Positions 21,155-32,220 of a stretch of 64,000 nucleotides of DNA are shown here, one piece after another. Within the stretch, counting starts at the first letter, position 1. Each line of letters starts with the position of its first letter. A program made the position numbers and the translations under genes. Location: positions 99,889,741 through 99,953,740 of the forward strand of contig CM041465.1 of assembly GCA_023213395.1 (NCBI GenBank). Direction: 5' to 3'. Source of the DNA: Cycas panzhihuaensis (lineage: Eukaryota > Cycadophyta). Under the pieces are notes generated by a model. The model was given only the letters and a program-made list of their open reading frames with translations. It was not told where the DNA came from and searched no databases.

Positions 21155-21577
21155 ATGTCCATTTATATTTCTACCGATGGTAAAAGCCGTGGTAACCCTG
21201 GACCTTCTGCCACTACATAGATCCTTCGCAGCCCCTCTAGATATGATTTCCTGTGCTCTGGGGTCTTCCTCCCAGAGGCTACGAATAATGAAGCTGAATA
21301 CATAGTTGTTATTGAAGCCCTAACTGATGCTCTCTGTTTCCATCACAGACCCATTGTTTTTCTTTGTGACTCTAAAGTTATGGTGTCCCATCTCACCCAG
21401 GTTTACCAGGTGCGATGCCCTCACTTGAGAACTCTTGCTTCCACTGCCAGATCCCTCCTGGCCCACTTCTCATCTGTCGACATTTAGCATATTCCTTAGG
21501 CCCTCAACACTGAGGCAGACAATCTCGTTTGCCTTATCCTTGAGTGCTGCCTTCCTCTTCTTGTTGACCGTCCCTGA
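21155..21577 (+). pseudogene. Second, archaeal/plant-type RNase H (aRNH) of element A
   Basis: The start MSIYISTDGKSRGNPGPSA is followed by NNEAEYIVVIEALTDAL, FLCDSKVMVSHLTQVYQV, and ALNTEADNLVC. This is the TDGxxxGNPGP...NNxAEY...DSxLVV...EAD pattern of RNase HI of the archaeal/plant type. Catalytic Asp 21176, Glu 21296, Asp 21368 and Asp 21518 are all present. Stops occur at TT* and in VDI*HIP*. Tat-lineage elements are known to have acquired such a domain. Here it lies far downstream of integrase, beyond the antisense gene, and near the 3' LTR. It probably assists or replaces the older RNase H; that is inference. Confidence 0.8.
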
Positions 21578-21980
21578 GGCTTGTCTGGTCGTCCTATCGC
21601 CCAAGCCCCAGGTCATCTCATACTTTACTTTGTGATCCATTTGCACCTCTAAAACCTAGCCACTAATAAGGCTAAACTATAGTGACTACCAACTTTGTTT
21701 ACTCTTCCACTTGATTATGCATATCTCTCTGCATCTTTTATGGTGGGGGCAACCCCCTCACCTTTCAGATTTTTCCAGTCAGTTTCTGGGTGGTGCATAG
21801 GCAGCCCCTATGTTATCCCCACCTCTACTTTTATATCCACATGTTCCACCATAACACTCGCTGGCATCCTTGCCTACTATTATGATCTTGATTTATATAT
21901 CTATATACACATGTGCTACTGACAGTTGTGTTGCTAGCATTCACCATCGCACCATGCTTCCAAGCGGCGAGACTCTGTTG
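21578..21980. other. Region between aRNH and purine tract (A)
   Basis: Contains CACTAATAAGGCTAAACTAT at about 21660, a copy of the motif amplified in D (28620-29150) and single in E (45010). No gene is seen. Confidence 0.45.
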
Positions 21981-21992
21981 CCAAGGGGGCAG
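21981..21992 (+). other. Polypurine tract of element A
   Basis: CCAAGGGGGCAG directly precedes the 3' LTR. E has AAGGGGGCAA and D AAGGGGGTAAA at the same place. It primes plus-strand DNA synthesis in LTR elements. Confidence 0.75.
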
Positions 21993-24722
21993 TGTTTCCT
22001 AGCTTTCGGGAATGGATACAGAGTTATTGACTCAGGTAAGTGTAGGTACGCTTCTCACCTTATCATTGCTTTCTTTTGAGATGAGTGTATGCTTGTATGT
22101 TGTGTTCTCGTGGATGATCTTATCATCATCTACACTTATTCAACCTATGATGACTATAGCAGGGGCACATTCCCAGTGAGTGTGACACCCCGGTGACCAT
22201 TCCACTTCCCGCATTCTGCCCTACTCATCTCAGGATCCATTTGGCTCATGTCACCCTTGCCCATGTGATGGCCCGTCATTGTTTGGTTGACTTGTCACAT
22301 CTTTTGAGTCATATTTTTGCTCTTCTTGACTTGTTTGTTGGCTTGGCTACCCTTAAGTAGGTGTCTCAGCCCCCATCAGCCTCCTTAGTCATTGGCCCAT
22401 AGCCCAGGCTAGCTATCTAGGCTAGATTTAGTTTTTGGTCCTGTCCTGCAGTGAAATTCGCGATACCGTTGCAAATTCTGCGATACTACAAAATTTGCGG
22501 CGAGACGACTATCTCAGATTATTTTTTAAAAACTGTCGTGGCAATTTCGCATTTATTGTGAAACTGCCACGTGTTTCGCGACTTGACTCACTGCCATCTA
22601 CACCTTAATCACTCGTTTAGGGTTTAGTCTGGGTAGTTAAGTCTTCCCTAAGTCACTTTTAGGATCTTTTGCTTAATTTTTGAATGTTTCTCAAGGAAAA
22701 ATGCCCTGTGCTCGATTATTCCCTACTGCTCCACTACTGCTACAGGACCTGCACCTATTCTCCAATGCCCAGTTCTCCTTTAGTATGGCTAGGACATCTT
22801 CTTAGCCTTTCACACGCCTTGGAGAGGGCCTCTTTGGAGAGATCTTGGCATTTCCTTGCTCAGGCAACCATCAAGCATCCTCAAAGTGCAAGTGTTTCCT
22901 TCAAACTCATTAGCAACAGTTCTAAACCTGCTATTCCATAGCTCTTTGGTAGATTTCTTAGCCTTCTTTCAGCATCTTTTGACTGAGGTAAAAGCATCTT
23001 TACTCTTTCTCATGTATTTATTGGTTTAAGTTACTTTCTTGTCTAATTTATGCCTTGTTTTGCATGCCATCCCTAATTCTTCTTGGTTTGCTCTTTGAAG
23101 GTTATTTTATCTTACTTTGGGCTGTCTTTTCTCTGCCATTAGGGCCTTTTCTCCTATGTTTCTTGCCCAAGATAGTGGCAAAGAGGGGTTACATAGGGTT
23201 TGGGCGAGAGCTGGGTGGATTCCGCACCACCTTCCATGCTCTTCAAGAGGCTCTTTTCCCCCCAAACCTTCCCTTTTGCCCCGTGCTAGTCTTGGCAATC
23301 AAACAAGGGCTTGGTAGGCTATTTTAGGCTCAGAATCAAGACCGCCACTAGTTGCAAGATTGGTTTGGTTTGGAGGCCTACACCTCGATCTGGGTAACTC
23401 ACATAAGCCCGGGCTACTTGTCCCTTGCCCAACTTCCTTCCCGGCAACCCGGTTTGCTTCCTATAGCACCCTGGCTAGTAGTGGATCTTTTTGGGCTTCC
23501 TTTTGACCCTTGTTGCCTTTATTTCCAGCCCTCTTACATAGCCTTACCCTTGCTGCCTTGTGGCTTCTTGAGGGAGAGTAGGGTTATTCCTTGCAGGAGG
23601 TGGGCCACTCCGAGGCTTGCCGGTTTGCTTGTCTTTTATTTTGGTTATTTTCCGTTGTAGTTTATCATCATAATATTGAATACTAACATGCATGTATTTA
23701 AGTTTATGTTTGCCTCATATGTACATGTATTGTTAGGATTTTCTATTGCATGCTAGCACCCTTTCTCTAGAAAGGGGGATACCCACATTTACTTGCAAGT
23801 ATTTGGAGGACGCAAAGGACCCATTCCTCTTTCCTCCTTCGCAGGTAAGTGCTTCCATTTATGTTTTACTTTAGTATTTTATTTGTTGCTAGCATTTTGT
23901 TCCTTTCCTTTCCTTTCTTGGTACTTTAGTACTATTTTTGGGAAAGGTAAGGAAGCCCCATGTTCCGGTCTACTGCAACCCTTCACATCTGTCGTGCCTT
24001 GTGGAGCAACTTCGAGTGCCTCGTGGGAATGCCGTCACTTCATCATGCCTCTATTCTGGGTACATACCCTTGCTCTACTCCCATCTCCCTTTTTTCTTTC
24101 AAGTTTTGGTGTAATAGTAATTAGCTCATCAGAAAGAGAAAGGGAAATCAACCTCTGTCTTAGCTTACATTTTGTTCACTTTATTTCCTGCATTATATTT
24201 GCCATAGGAAAAGGTCCTAGGAAGTCCTCCCCTTTCACCTTTTCCTCTTCTCTCTTGCAAACTTCCCCCTTGCTTCACCAACTTGCTTGCTTGGTTAGTT
24301 TGCTTACACACACCATAACCTCTTCCCTTTGGTTATTCCCTTTATATTCTCTCAGTCTTCCGCCTAGCCGGGTAGCCGAGGAGATCCCATTCATAGGCCA
24401 TTCGCTTACCTACCCTTTCTTTGTTTCCCTTTGCTATAGGGAAACCCTTGAAGGGTTTTCTCCTTCTCCTTCTGGCCATCCAAGGGTGGGAAGATCCTTC
24501 CCTTAGGTCAACCCATGCTAAACCTACGCCTTTCCTCCTTGTTTGAAGTGGAGAACCACATCTAGGTAGCTAGATTCCATTTGCAGGTCCCGAACTCGCG
24601 CTCCGATGCATGGGGCACTCTACGTGGTATTTGCCCTACTTGTAGGTCTTTTCCTAATTATGCCATTGACTGCCCTTACCACTCCTACTAAGTTACGTAG
24701 CTATCCCATAGATGTGCATCTA
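21993..24722 (+). repeat. 3' LTR of element A
   Basis: 2730 bp, starting TGTTTCCTAGC and ending GTGCATCTA, matching the 5' LTR at 7824-10549 along its length. The GCGGTACCGC motifs of the 5' copy are partly decayed here. The inverted repeat is at 22537-22571. The TATA-like site reads TAGTTAAG. No gene is seen. Confidence 0.9.
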
Positions 24723-25713
24723 CACACCATGATAATATTTGTGGTATTACATCAATAATTGTGATACCACAAAGTTTGTCATGGGGTGATTATCCATAAA
24801 CTATTGCAGCTAGTAACAGTCAATTTTATATTTATTATAAAATTAACACATGGTAGAGAGACTTTTCCTACCCAAACTGAACACTAATCCTTTTAGAAAC
24901 CTAATTAGGATATAAAAACCCAATTTTGAATCCATTTGGTCTCTCTCACAAATTAAAAAAAATGCCTCTCTTCTTCTACTTTCACTTTCTTTCTCATGCT
25001 CCAAGTTCAGTAAGGGAAAAATCCTAATTCACAGGCATAAACTAGATCTTTCTCAGTAAGTTTCTCTCCCATTGAGCTCAGCCAAGTAGTTGTAGTGGGA
25101 TTTCAAAACCTCAAGGTTTTTCCTCTCCTCTAAAAGGGCCTCCTCCACCCTAATAGCAAGGTTTCTAACTCTCCATGCTTGGTTTGTGAGGTAACACGGT
25201 TTGTATGATTTTTTATTGCTAAAAATAGGTTCTTTTCTATTGCTCTTTCTTTAGAAAGTTCATTTCATTAGTTGTATCTCTTATTACATGCTTTGGCACA
25301 TGCTTTTACTCCACTTTTGATAACTAAAGGGAGATAAAATCTTCCTCTATTAATGGGTTCTTACCCTCAAATCCTTGGGTTCTTATTAGTTAGTAGTAGG
25401 AGAGTTTTGGGACACTTATGAGAAGTGAAAGAGGAGTAAATGGATGGAATTATAATTCTTAATGCCATATCCTTGAGAGCAACCCCCTACTTCTTAAGGT
25501 TTCTTACACTATATTTGCTCTATAAGCTAGGATATCCCATTGGGCGCAGATCTCATCTATGACTGCAATATTTGTAATACTTGCAACACTTACATTTAAC
25601 TAATATATATATGGTTTATAAACAATCTCCATGATTTACCTCTTCCTTCTATAATATTTATATTTTCTACATGTTTTGCAAACTTTACAATATTTGCAAC
25701 TTTTGTAGCATTT
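24723..25713 (+). mobile_element. Right part of older LTR O, truncated by element D
   Basis: It follows the A target duplication and resembles the middle of the A-type LTRs. Words such as GTGATACCACAAAGTTTG parallel GCGGTACCGCAAAATTTG, and TTTTATATTTATTATAAAATT parallels the hairpin. It has TATAAAAACCC at about 24911, a credible TATA. It breaks off at 25713 where the LTR of D begins. No coding content is seen. Confidence 0.6.
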
Positions 25714-28121
25714 TGGTGGTGTTCTAGGGGGCTCTTAGATTTGATCCTTAACAAGGATGCCAGAAAGATGGTTAGGGCCTAGAGTGAACCAAAACTTAAT
25801 ATCTCTTAGCTTTTTTAGTGACTAAAGATAGGAGGCACAAAGCTCAAGAAGACCTAAAGGACCATCTTTTCCCAACTACTAAGGAGGAGTCTTCCCCTAG
25901 TAGTGTCATCTACCTAAGTGTGAGTGGGTATGATGAAAGGAGTGGATATGAAATGGAGTGATAGAATCTACTAACCTATATGACTTGAGAAAGGAGTTCT
26001 AAGTTTAGAACCGTACTTATAATATCCTCAAGATCCTTCCTAAGGACTCCTCTCATGTGATCCTTTCAACCTTTTATGTTTTACTAAAATGTGTGAGAGG
26101 CTAAGCTAATGAAAATAGTAGCTTGTATTATTTTGGTTTCTAGGCTCTTATCTGATTACAAAGATAGGTAGTCAAAAGAGTAAAATGATGAAACTAAAGA
26201 AATTACAAGATCAAACTCACATAATTTTTTTTTTTTTTAAGTAAAAGTAAACAAACTAGAAACTATGCATGCAAGTCCTTTTTTGTTATATTTATTTATT
26301 TATTTATTTAATAAAAGATGCATATGCAACTATGAGATAGGTTTCCTATATGCAACATGCATGATTCATTTCAAATGGAGTGATGCTACTTGAAATCTAA
26401 AATAATTATATTATGATTTTTATGCAAATTTCTTTTAAAAGAGATCAATCAACATACAAACCTAGTTGCTATGTTCTAACCTTGATGCATGCAACCAATT
26501 CTCTTTAAAAAGTAATGAAATAATGCACAAAAAGAGAGATTCTTAAAGGAAGCTACTATTGTTTTTGATAATTTTTAGACCTATGAGATGATAGACAAGT
26601 CATAAATATGAACAATAATCATTCATACAAGAATAATCACCAAAGGTTCTATCATAATTAGAGTAGTAAGAGCTCCAAAAGGAATCCTTGAACCCAATGT
26701 AAAATTTAAAATTAGAGATATATTAATTAAACAACACTAGCAACTTTTTATTCTCAAGATACAAGAGTTAACTTGAAGATAAAAGTGCATGCAATAACAA
26801 ATACAAGAGAAACACTTCCTTCCTATTATAAAAAATGCCTTACGATGGTAGTTTCCGTTTCACTTGACTAACTTTCCCACACACTTTCCTTTAAAACAAA
26901 AGTAAAAAAGGAAGAATCAAGAATCCAAAGAAGCTAAACTAGAGTTAAACAATGCCAAAAGACAATGGTAATCTAACTAAAATATAGGCTACTATGAGAG
27001 AGTGGGAAGGAGTAGCTAGATGTATGGTGGAGAGATGACCATGTCCCAGCTTAGTCTATCCTTAAATAACCCCATAAAGGGTAGACTTTTTAGCATATAT
27101 TTTAGTAATAAAATTCCAAACGAGAGTACGATAGTAATCAACCAATGAAAATAAATAATTCTAAGCTAAAATTACCTTTCAAAATACCATGAAACAAGTT
27201 TGAAACTTAATAGAAAAGATCTTACCAAATCAAGAGAAGTTTAAACCATAAAATTGATGAAGCTCTAAGAAAACAGAAGCTTAGACCATTAACAATCAAG
27301 TAATAGTGATACAATAATAACACTTCTTCGAGATTCAATAATCCTCAAAAAATTAAATCTTCAAAGTCACATTAACAATCCTCAAGAGATGCCCAAAAAA
27401 ATTCACAAAATCTCGCAACACTAGAGTGAAAATCACTTCACTCTTTTTTTTTTGAATAAATAATGACCATTTAACACTTTTGGGTATCGAAAAAATCAAA
27501 TCCCATTGAATCTGGGTGGTGACATATGAAAATTTTTGCAATCTGTTGAAATTTTCATTGCATGATAGTGAAAAATACAAATCAATCATATTTTTCACCT
27601 ACCAAAAATGTGATTTTGTTCTAAAAATGTGATCAATCATGTTTTTGACAAAGTGAAAATGCAATTTCAATAAAGTGAAAATTTGATCAAAATTTGATAA
27701 AAGTTGATATTTAATGGACTTTCAATCATAACAATGAATTTACTAAAGAGTAAATAAGCATAGAATAAGGTGAAGTACATTAAGTACAGGCCCAAAGAGT
27801 GACGAATGATGAAATTATGGGTGAAATCTCAAAAATAAGAAGAAAAAAATGACAAACTTTGAAAGAAGTGTGAGGTTAAGTTGATCATAAAGAAAACTTT
27901 GTTGCCATAGTTTATATCATTAGTAGAATAATAAAAAGACAAGCTAAATCATCATTCATTTCATTTTATTAATAAAAAATCATACATCATTTCAACAAAT
28001 AAGGGCCAATCCATCAAATGCAATCAACATATATTGATTACCATCCATAAAATCATATAACATAGACTAATTTACCAACATAATCCAAATGCAAATGAAG
28101 AGGCTAGGTTTTGGTGAAACA
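25714..28121 (-). repeat. 3' LTR of element D
   Basis: 2408 bp. Read on the minus strand it starts TGTTTCACCAAAACC after the purine tract and ends CTAGAACACCACCA. The terminus and the 26040-26345 part match the 5' LTR piece at 41322-41967. 26040-27400 corresponds to one tandem unit of F plus its upstream block. A (TTTA) run lies at 26290-26310. Confidence 0.85.
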
Positions 28122-28133
28122 TTTACCCCCTTG
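28122..28133 (-). other. Polypurine tract of element D
   Basis: On the minus strand CAAGGGGGTAAA directly precedes the LTR start TGTTTCACC. It parallels the tract of A at 21981. Confidence 0.65.
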
Positions 28134-28369
28134 ATACTTGAGGTTCCTATTCTAGAAAGAAACATAAAATAGTGAGAGGTGGCAATAATATGGATACTTG
28201 TTGCTCTAGTGAATGTGATATAGACTATATGAAATGTATGGGTGATGATATGATACTTCTCCAGGGTGAGATAGAATTTTTATTGCAACTTGATTCTAGA
28301 AAGTTTCTATTCATAAAGTTACTCAAAGGATGAAGTGAACCTAACCAAAATAGATAACATTTACATCTC

Positions 28370-29160
28370 TTGCCTAAAAGCACTGGGCATTTATCATATT
28401 ACCCAAAAAGACTAGGTATTCATCTCACAAATGTCACTACATTCATCTTTTCACCCAAAATGACTGGGTGGCTACTATTACCAAAAGCTTACATAATGCC
28501 CACAAACTAGATGGGACTTTTTCCTTTAGACCAACACTAACTATTACCCACAAATTAGATGGGACTTTATTATCAAACGGATACTATCTAATGCCCACAA
28601 ACTAGATGGGCCATTATTATACACCTGGTCATAGTTTATCTCTTATTAACCATGTATCAAAGGGAGCTCTTTTTGCTGGAGTAAAAAGGATGGACTATCA
28701 TAGTTTAGGCTTGTTAATAGGTGACGTTTTAGAGCAAAATCTCTTTGCCAAAGAAAAAAGGATAGATTGTCATAATTTAAACTCATTAATAGATGACTTT
28801 TCAAAGCAAACCCATCATAATTTAGCCTTGTTAATGGGGTAAAGGCTTTTGGAGGCTGATTATCATCTTTTAACCTCATTAAAAATTAATTTTGGAGGGA
28901 TCCCTGTCATAGTTTAGGCTTATTAATAGGTGTAAAGGCCTTAGAGCATGAATCCTATCATAGTTTTAGATCATTAATAGGTGGAATGAGATTTAAAGCA
29001 TTGGTCTTATCATAGTTTTGACTCATTAACAAGTAAGTAGAAGCTCAGAGTTATAATTATGTTCTAGTTTAGACTCTTCAATAGGTAGATAAAGGCTCAG
29101 AGTATGGTCTTGTCATAGTTTATACTCATTAACAAGTAAATGAAAGCTCAAAGTATTAAA
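28370..29160 (+). repeat. Two adjacent short-period tandem repeat clusters in element D
   Basis: At 28497-28610 the phrase CCCACAAACTAGATGGG occurs three times with small changes. At 28625-29150 about ten variants of CATAGTTTAGGCTCATTAATAGG recur every 45-70 bp (for example near 28700, 28772, 28910, 28958, 29010 and 29117). An open frame of 78 codons here is a by-product. A and E carry single copies at the equivalent place. 28134-28369 holds nothing else I recognise. Confidence 0.75.
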
Positions 29161-29928
29161 TCCCCTTAAAGGTAAGCATAGTAAATTGTTGCATCAAATG
29201 GGATTAAGAAACCAATTAAAATTTGAAGGGGAAAAAGAGATCAGATAATCCTTTAATACCTTAAGCTTTATCAAAGTGAAAAAAATATATTTGTGATGAT
29301 TCAATATGAATCTAGAGGAAATTACGATTAAATTAGGATATATCTCATTTTCATAAGCTCAACGATTAGCTTGGAGGATTTAGCAGGCAAAAAGGATAAA
29401 AAAGGCCTCCCTATATGAAAGAAAAATGGTGAAGAAATATTTCATTTTCACATGTGTAGGAAAGGAAAAAGGAGAGCTTCTGAGGTAGGTTTCACTACAT
29501 TTGAATAGGATTATGAGCTCCTTTAGATAGGGGATTAGCTCCACAGGGTGTCAGAGATCATAATGGAGTAGAGAGTAGGGTACCCAGTAAATGGAGTAAT
29601 TTATTTATTTATTTATTTTAATTTAAAAAGAAAAACATGATAATATAGTGAAAAAAATATGGGCACTATATTAAAAACGTGACTTTCAAATAGAAAACAC
29701 AATAAACTAGTGAAAAATATGACTTCAATATTTAGGCAATTGGGGGAAGTCATATTTTTCACAGTGAAATCATATTTTTCACTGTGAAACTATATTTTTT
29801 ACAATGAGACTACATGTTTTGATTTGTTAAATATATGTTCTAGAATTCCAAAAAACTTTGCTTAACACACATGAAAATTTTATGTTAAAAATGATGCTAA
29901 CTGGTTGAAATTGCTAGAATGTAGGCCT
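29161..29928. other. AT-rich spacer of element D upstream of the antisense gene
   Basis: No open frame or TATA element like those of A and E could be placed with confidence. Short direct repeats of CATATTTTTCACTGTGAAA type lie near 29750-29800. An aRNH domain expected near here by analogy with A and E was not found. Confidence 0.4.
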
Positions 29929-31680
29929 TAAAGAGAGTAGAGACTTATGAGAATGAGGAAGCTGCCATTGGGGAGCTGGTTAGCCACTTAGATGAGGTTG
30001 GATAGGGGATTCTATAGATGTGTGGCCTAGTGAGGGTGAGTGTATTGACTTAGTTAGTCATGGAGCATGAGGTACTACATAATTTTGTGAGTTATTAGAT
30101 TCCAAGGTGCCACGTATTTAGGGTTCAAGGTATTAGAGATTTGGAGATCACTTTGAGGGATGTAGGGAGGACCCTGGGAGTGAGTTGGCATAGTGAGTGG
30201 GTTCGCCATATTAGAGTAATAGATGAGGAGTCCTAGATGGTATATAACACCTATCTAATGGGATTCACTAATTAGATAGATCAGCATGGGATTTCAATTG
30301 AGGTGATCTGAGTAGCAGATGGAGTCCCAGTACTGAGGAGGATCATTATCGTCATCACTATATATCAAATAGCCAGGACATAGAATTTTGTGGGGATCCT
30401 AGTTTAGTGGATAGGGATAGTATGATGATATAATAAAGGCATCTGAATCAACTGGGGATAGTATGTGGTAGATAATATTAGTCACTAGCTTTTAAGGATC
30501 CATAAGATAAGTAGAGATGTCTTCTTATATAGTTCCATCCTTATGTGTTGGCTCTACGATCATATTCTATTGATGTGACTAGAAGGAGATTCAAGGGTAT
30601 TAACATTGATGGATATAAGGATGAATAGGTGGTATATAAGATCCAGGATCCATAATAGACTAGCGATAGTCATGAGGATGACTCACAATCCCATGCTTAG
30701 TAGGATGATAAGGATGTAGCTCATCGAGGATGTTTATACTAAGCTCCCTGTATGGAGCAATGATGAGATGGATGCTACAATGAGAGCAATAAAATAGGAT
30801 GCTCCAATAGTAGGAAGATGAAGAGGAGGAGGTTATGACAAAGGGGCACATGGTAGCAAAGGTGCCAGGAGAGGAGAGGAGCCAAGGTGAGGAGGTAGGA
30901 GAGGTGCCTCCTCTAGTGGTGGAGCAGGTAGCAGTCAATAGGTACTTAGACAAGGAGGTAAAGAACCTATAGAGAGGATAAGGGACTATATTCAGAGTAT
31001 GGAGTTGGGATCTATTAACAAGTAGGGTAGAGATGGAGGGAGTGGGCTGGTGAGGGAGGAGTTGGACAAGAGGATCATTATGAGCCATAAGGAGGAGAGG
31101 CACCACCAATTGGAGAGGTAGTACATGGAGAGCTAGTAGGAGGTAGATCTCTAGGTATGTAATTTAATTCATTGGTTTCTCACATTGTATTATATTCTTT
31201 TTACTTTTAGAGCTTATTTTCTTCTCTAAGGGGCTAATTATATATGACATATTTCTATTAGATAAGTGATGAGATAGTTACCTTGAGGGAGGTGCAGAGG
31301 ACTCTAGAGGTGATCTTCCCATACGTTCCATCATTAGATAAGGAAACCTCTTAGAATGTAGTGGATTGTAGGCTATAGGAACACCAGATAGATTATTATT
31401 ACAATACATTAAGAGCTTGAGACCTTTATATGGATATGAAGATGGAGCTACAAAGGTAAGAGATGGAGCTAAGGGCAGATGAGGAGGAGAGGAGACACCT
31501 ACATAGGATGACACAGGCTCAGGCAGGGCCTAGATATACCCCATCAACTAGTAGTATAGTATAGTAGGAGTGGTACCATCTCCTACCTAAAGAAGAGTCT
31601 TCTCATGGGGAGACTTCTAGTAGGAGATAGAGAGTAGATCTAGATGTGCCTCAGGGATCTCATTAAGGATCATAGAGATG
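29929..31680 (+). pseudogene. Decayed antisense PMD-like gene of element D
   Basis: This is the plus strand, opposite to D's pol. Recognisable parts correspond to exon 2 of the A and E copies: RCGLV near 30040, IRDLEITLRDVGRTLGV near 30136-30186, and VPVLRRIIIVITIYQIA near 30320-30375 (compare IPRVRKLITMYILF in A). A GT...AG intron of 107 nt at 31155-31261 sits at the same place as intron 2 of A and E. The following exon reads EVQRTLEVIFPYVP, parallel to EVRRLVETMVREMFP. Many stops, mostly TAG. Exon 1 and promoter were not located, and the 5' limit is approximate. Confidence 0.55.
31155..31261 (+). other. Predicted intron 2 of the antisense gene (D)
   Basis: Donor CTAG|GTATGT, acceptor TCTATTAG|ATAAGTG, AT-rich, 107 nt. 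The position matches the introns in A and E. Another possible acceptor lies at 31210. Confidence 0.5.
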
Positions 31681-31829
31681 AATGTATGATGTGTTGTCTA
31701 GGATGTAGGAGGATAATATAAGGTATTTTGTGAGCCTCGAGTATGAATGTATATATCATATATCATGGATCATGTATGATGGGTCACCTAGGCGACAGAT
31801 GTACCATATTTTGTCATGATATATATATA

Positions 31830-32023
31830 TATATAGATAGATAGATAGATAGATCTTCTTTCTTAAAATCTATGTATGATTACTTGTCTCTAAACATTCA
31901 TCCCCCTTATTCCCATTTATATTTAAGAACACTAATGAATGTATCCTATTCTTAAATATAAATGGGAATAAGGGGGATGAATGTTTAGAGACAAGTAATC
32001 ATACATAGATTTAAGAAAGAAGA

Positions 32024-32117
<94 letters not shown>

Positions 32118-32220
32118 TCTTCTTTCTTAAAATCTATGTATGATTACTTGTCTCTAAACATTCATCCCCCTTATTCCCATTTATATTTAAGAATAGGATA
32201 TATTCATTAGTGTAACTTCT
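31830..32220. repeat. Fold-back element with a long AT microsatellite in its centre
   Basis: A ~79-bp arm beginning AGATCTTCTTTCTTA is present three times: forward at 31850, inverted ending near 32027, and forward again from about 32114. An uninterrupted (AT)n tract of about 90 bp lies between the second and third arms. The unit ATTCATTAGTG next to the arms is inverted as well. The second and third copies make a palindrome of roughly 100 bp per side around the AT run. (TAGA)n lies at the left edge. It looks like a foldback or MITE-like insertion rearranged around a TA microsatellite. No coding region. Confidence 0.75.

Larger units (their letters stand above)
7824..24722 (+). mobile_element. 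Element A: complete 16.9-kb Tat/Ogre-like Ty3/gypsy retrotransposon
   Basis: Both LTRs are present (7824-10549 and 21993-24722), with a primer-binding site at 10551 and a purine tract at 21981. The flanking 5-mers are TACAC (7819-7823) and CACAC (24723-24727), a near-perfect duplication with one C/T difference. In order it carries gag, protease, a linker, RT, gypsy RNase H and integrase. Then come an antisense spliced gene, a second RNase H and the 3' LTR. Coding frames carry many stops and at least three frameshifts (about 13185, 15105 and 16470). In one 136-bp stretch of the two LTRs compared by eye, roughly one base in nine differed, so the insertion is old. Confidence 0.9.

Noticed and set aside
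25714-28121. Possible independent insertion unrelated to 41322-41967
   Set aside because: Shared terminus, same orientation, a purine tract at one inner edge and a primer-binding site at the other, and pol between them make them the two LTRs of one element.
28606-28842. 78-codon frame with repeated HSLGLLIGD-like words
   Set aside because: A by-product of the short tandem repeats; no start context, no homologue in A or E.
28497-29150. Possible CRISPR-like array
   Set aside because: Repeats are imperfect and spacing is irregular, and the setting is a plant retrotransposon; it is a degenerate tandem repeat.
30660-31109. 149-codon minus-strand frame in D
   Set aside because: It is the shadow of the antisense PMD-like gene on the plus strand, whose motifs match A and E.
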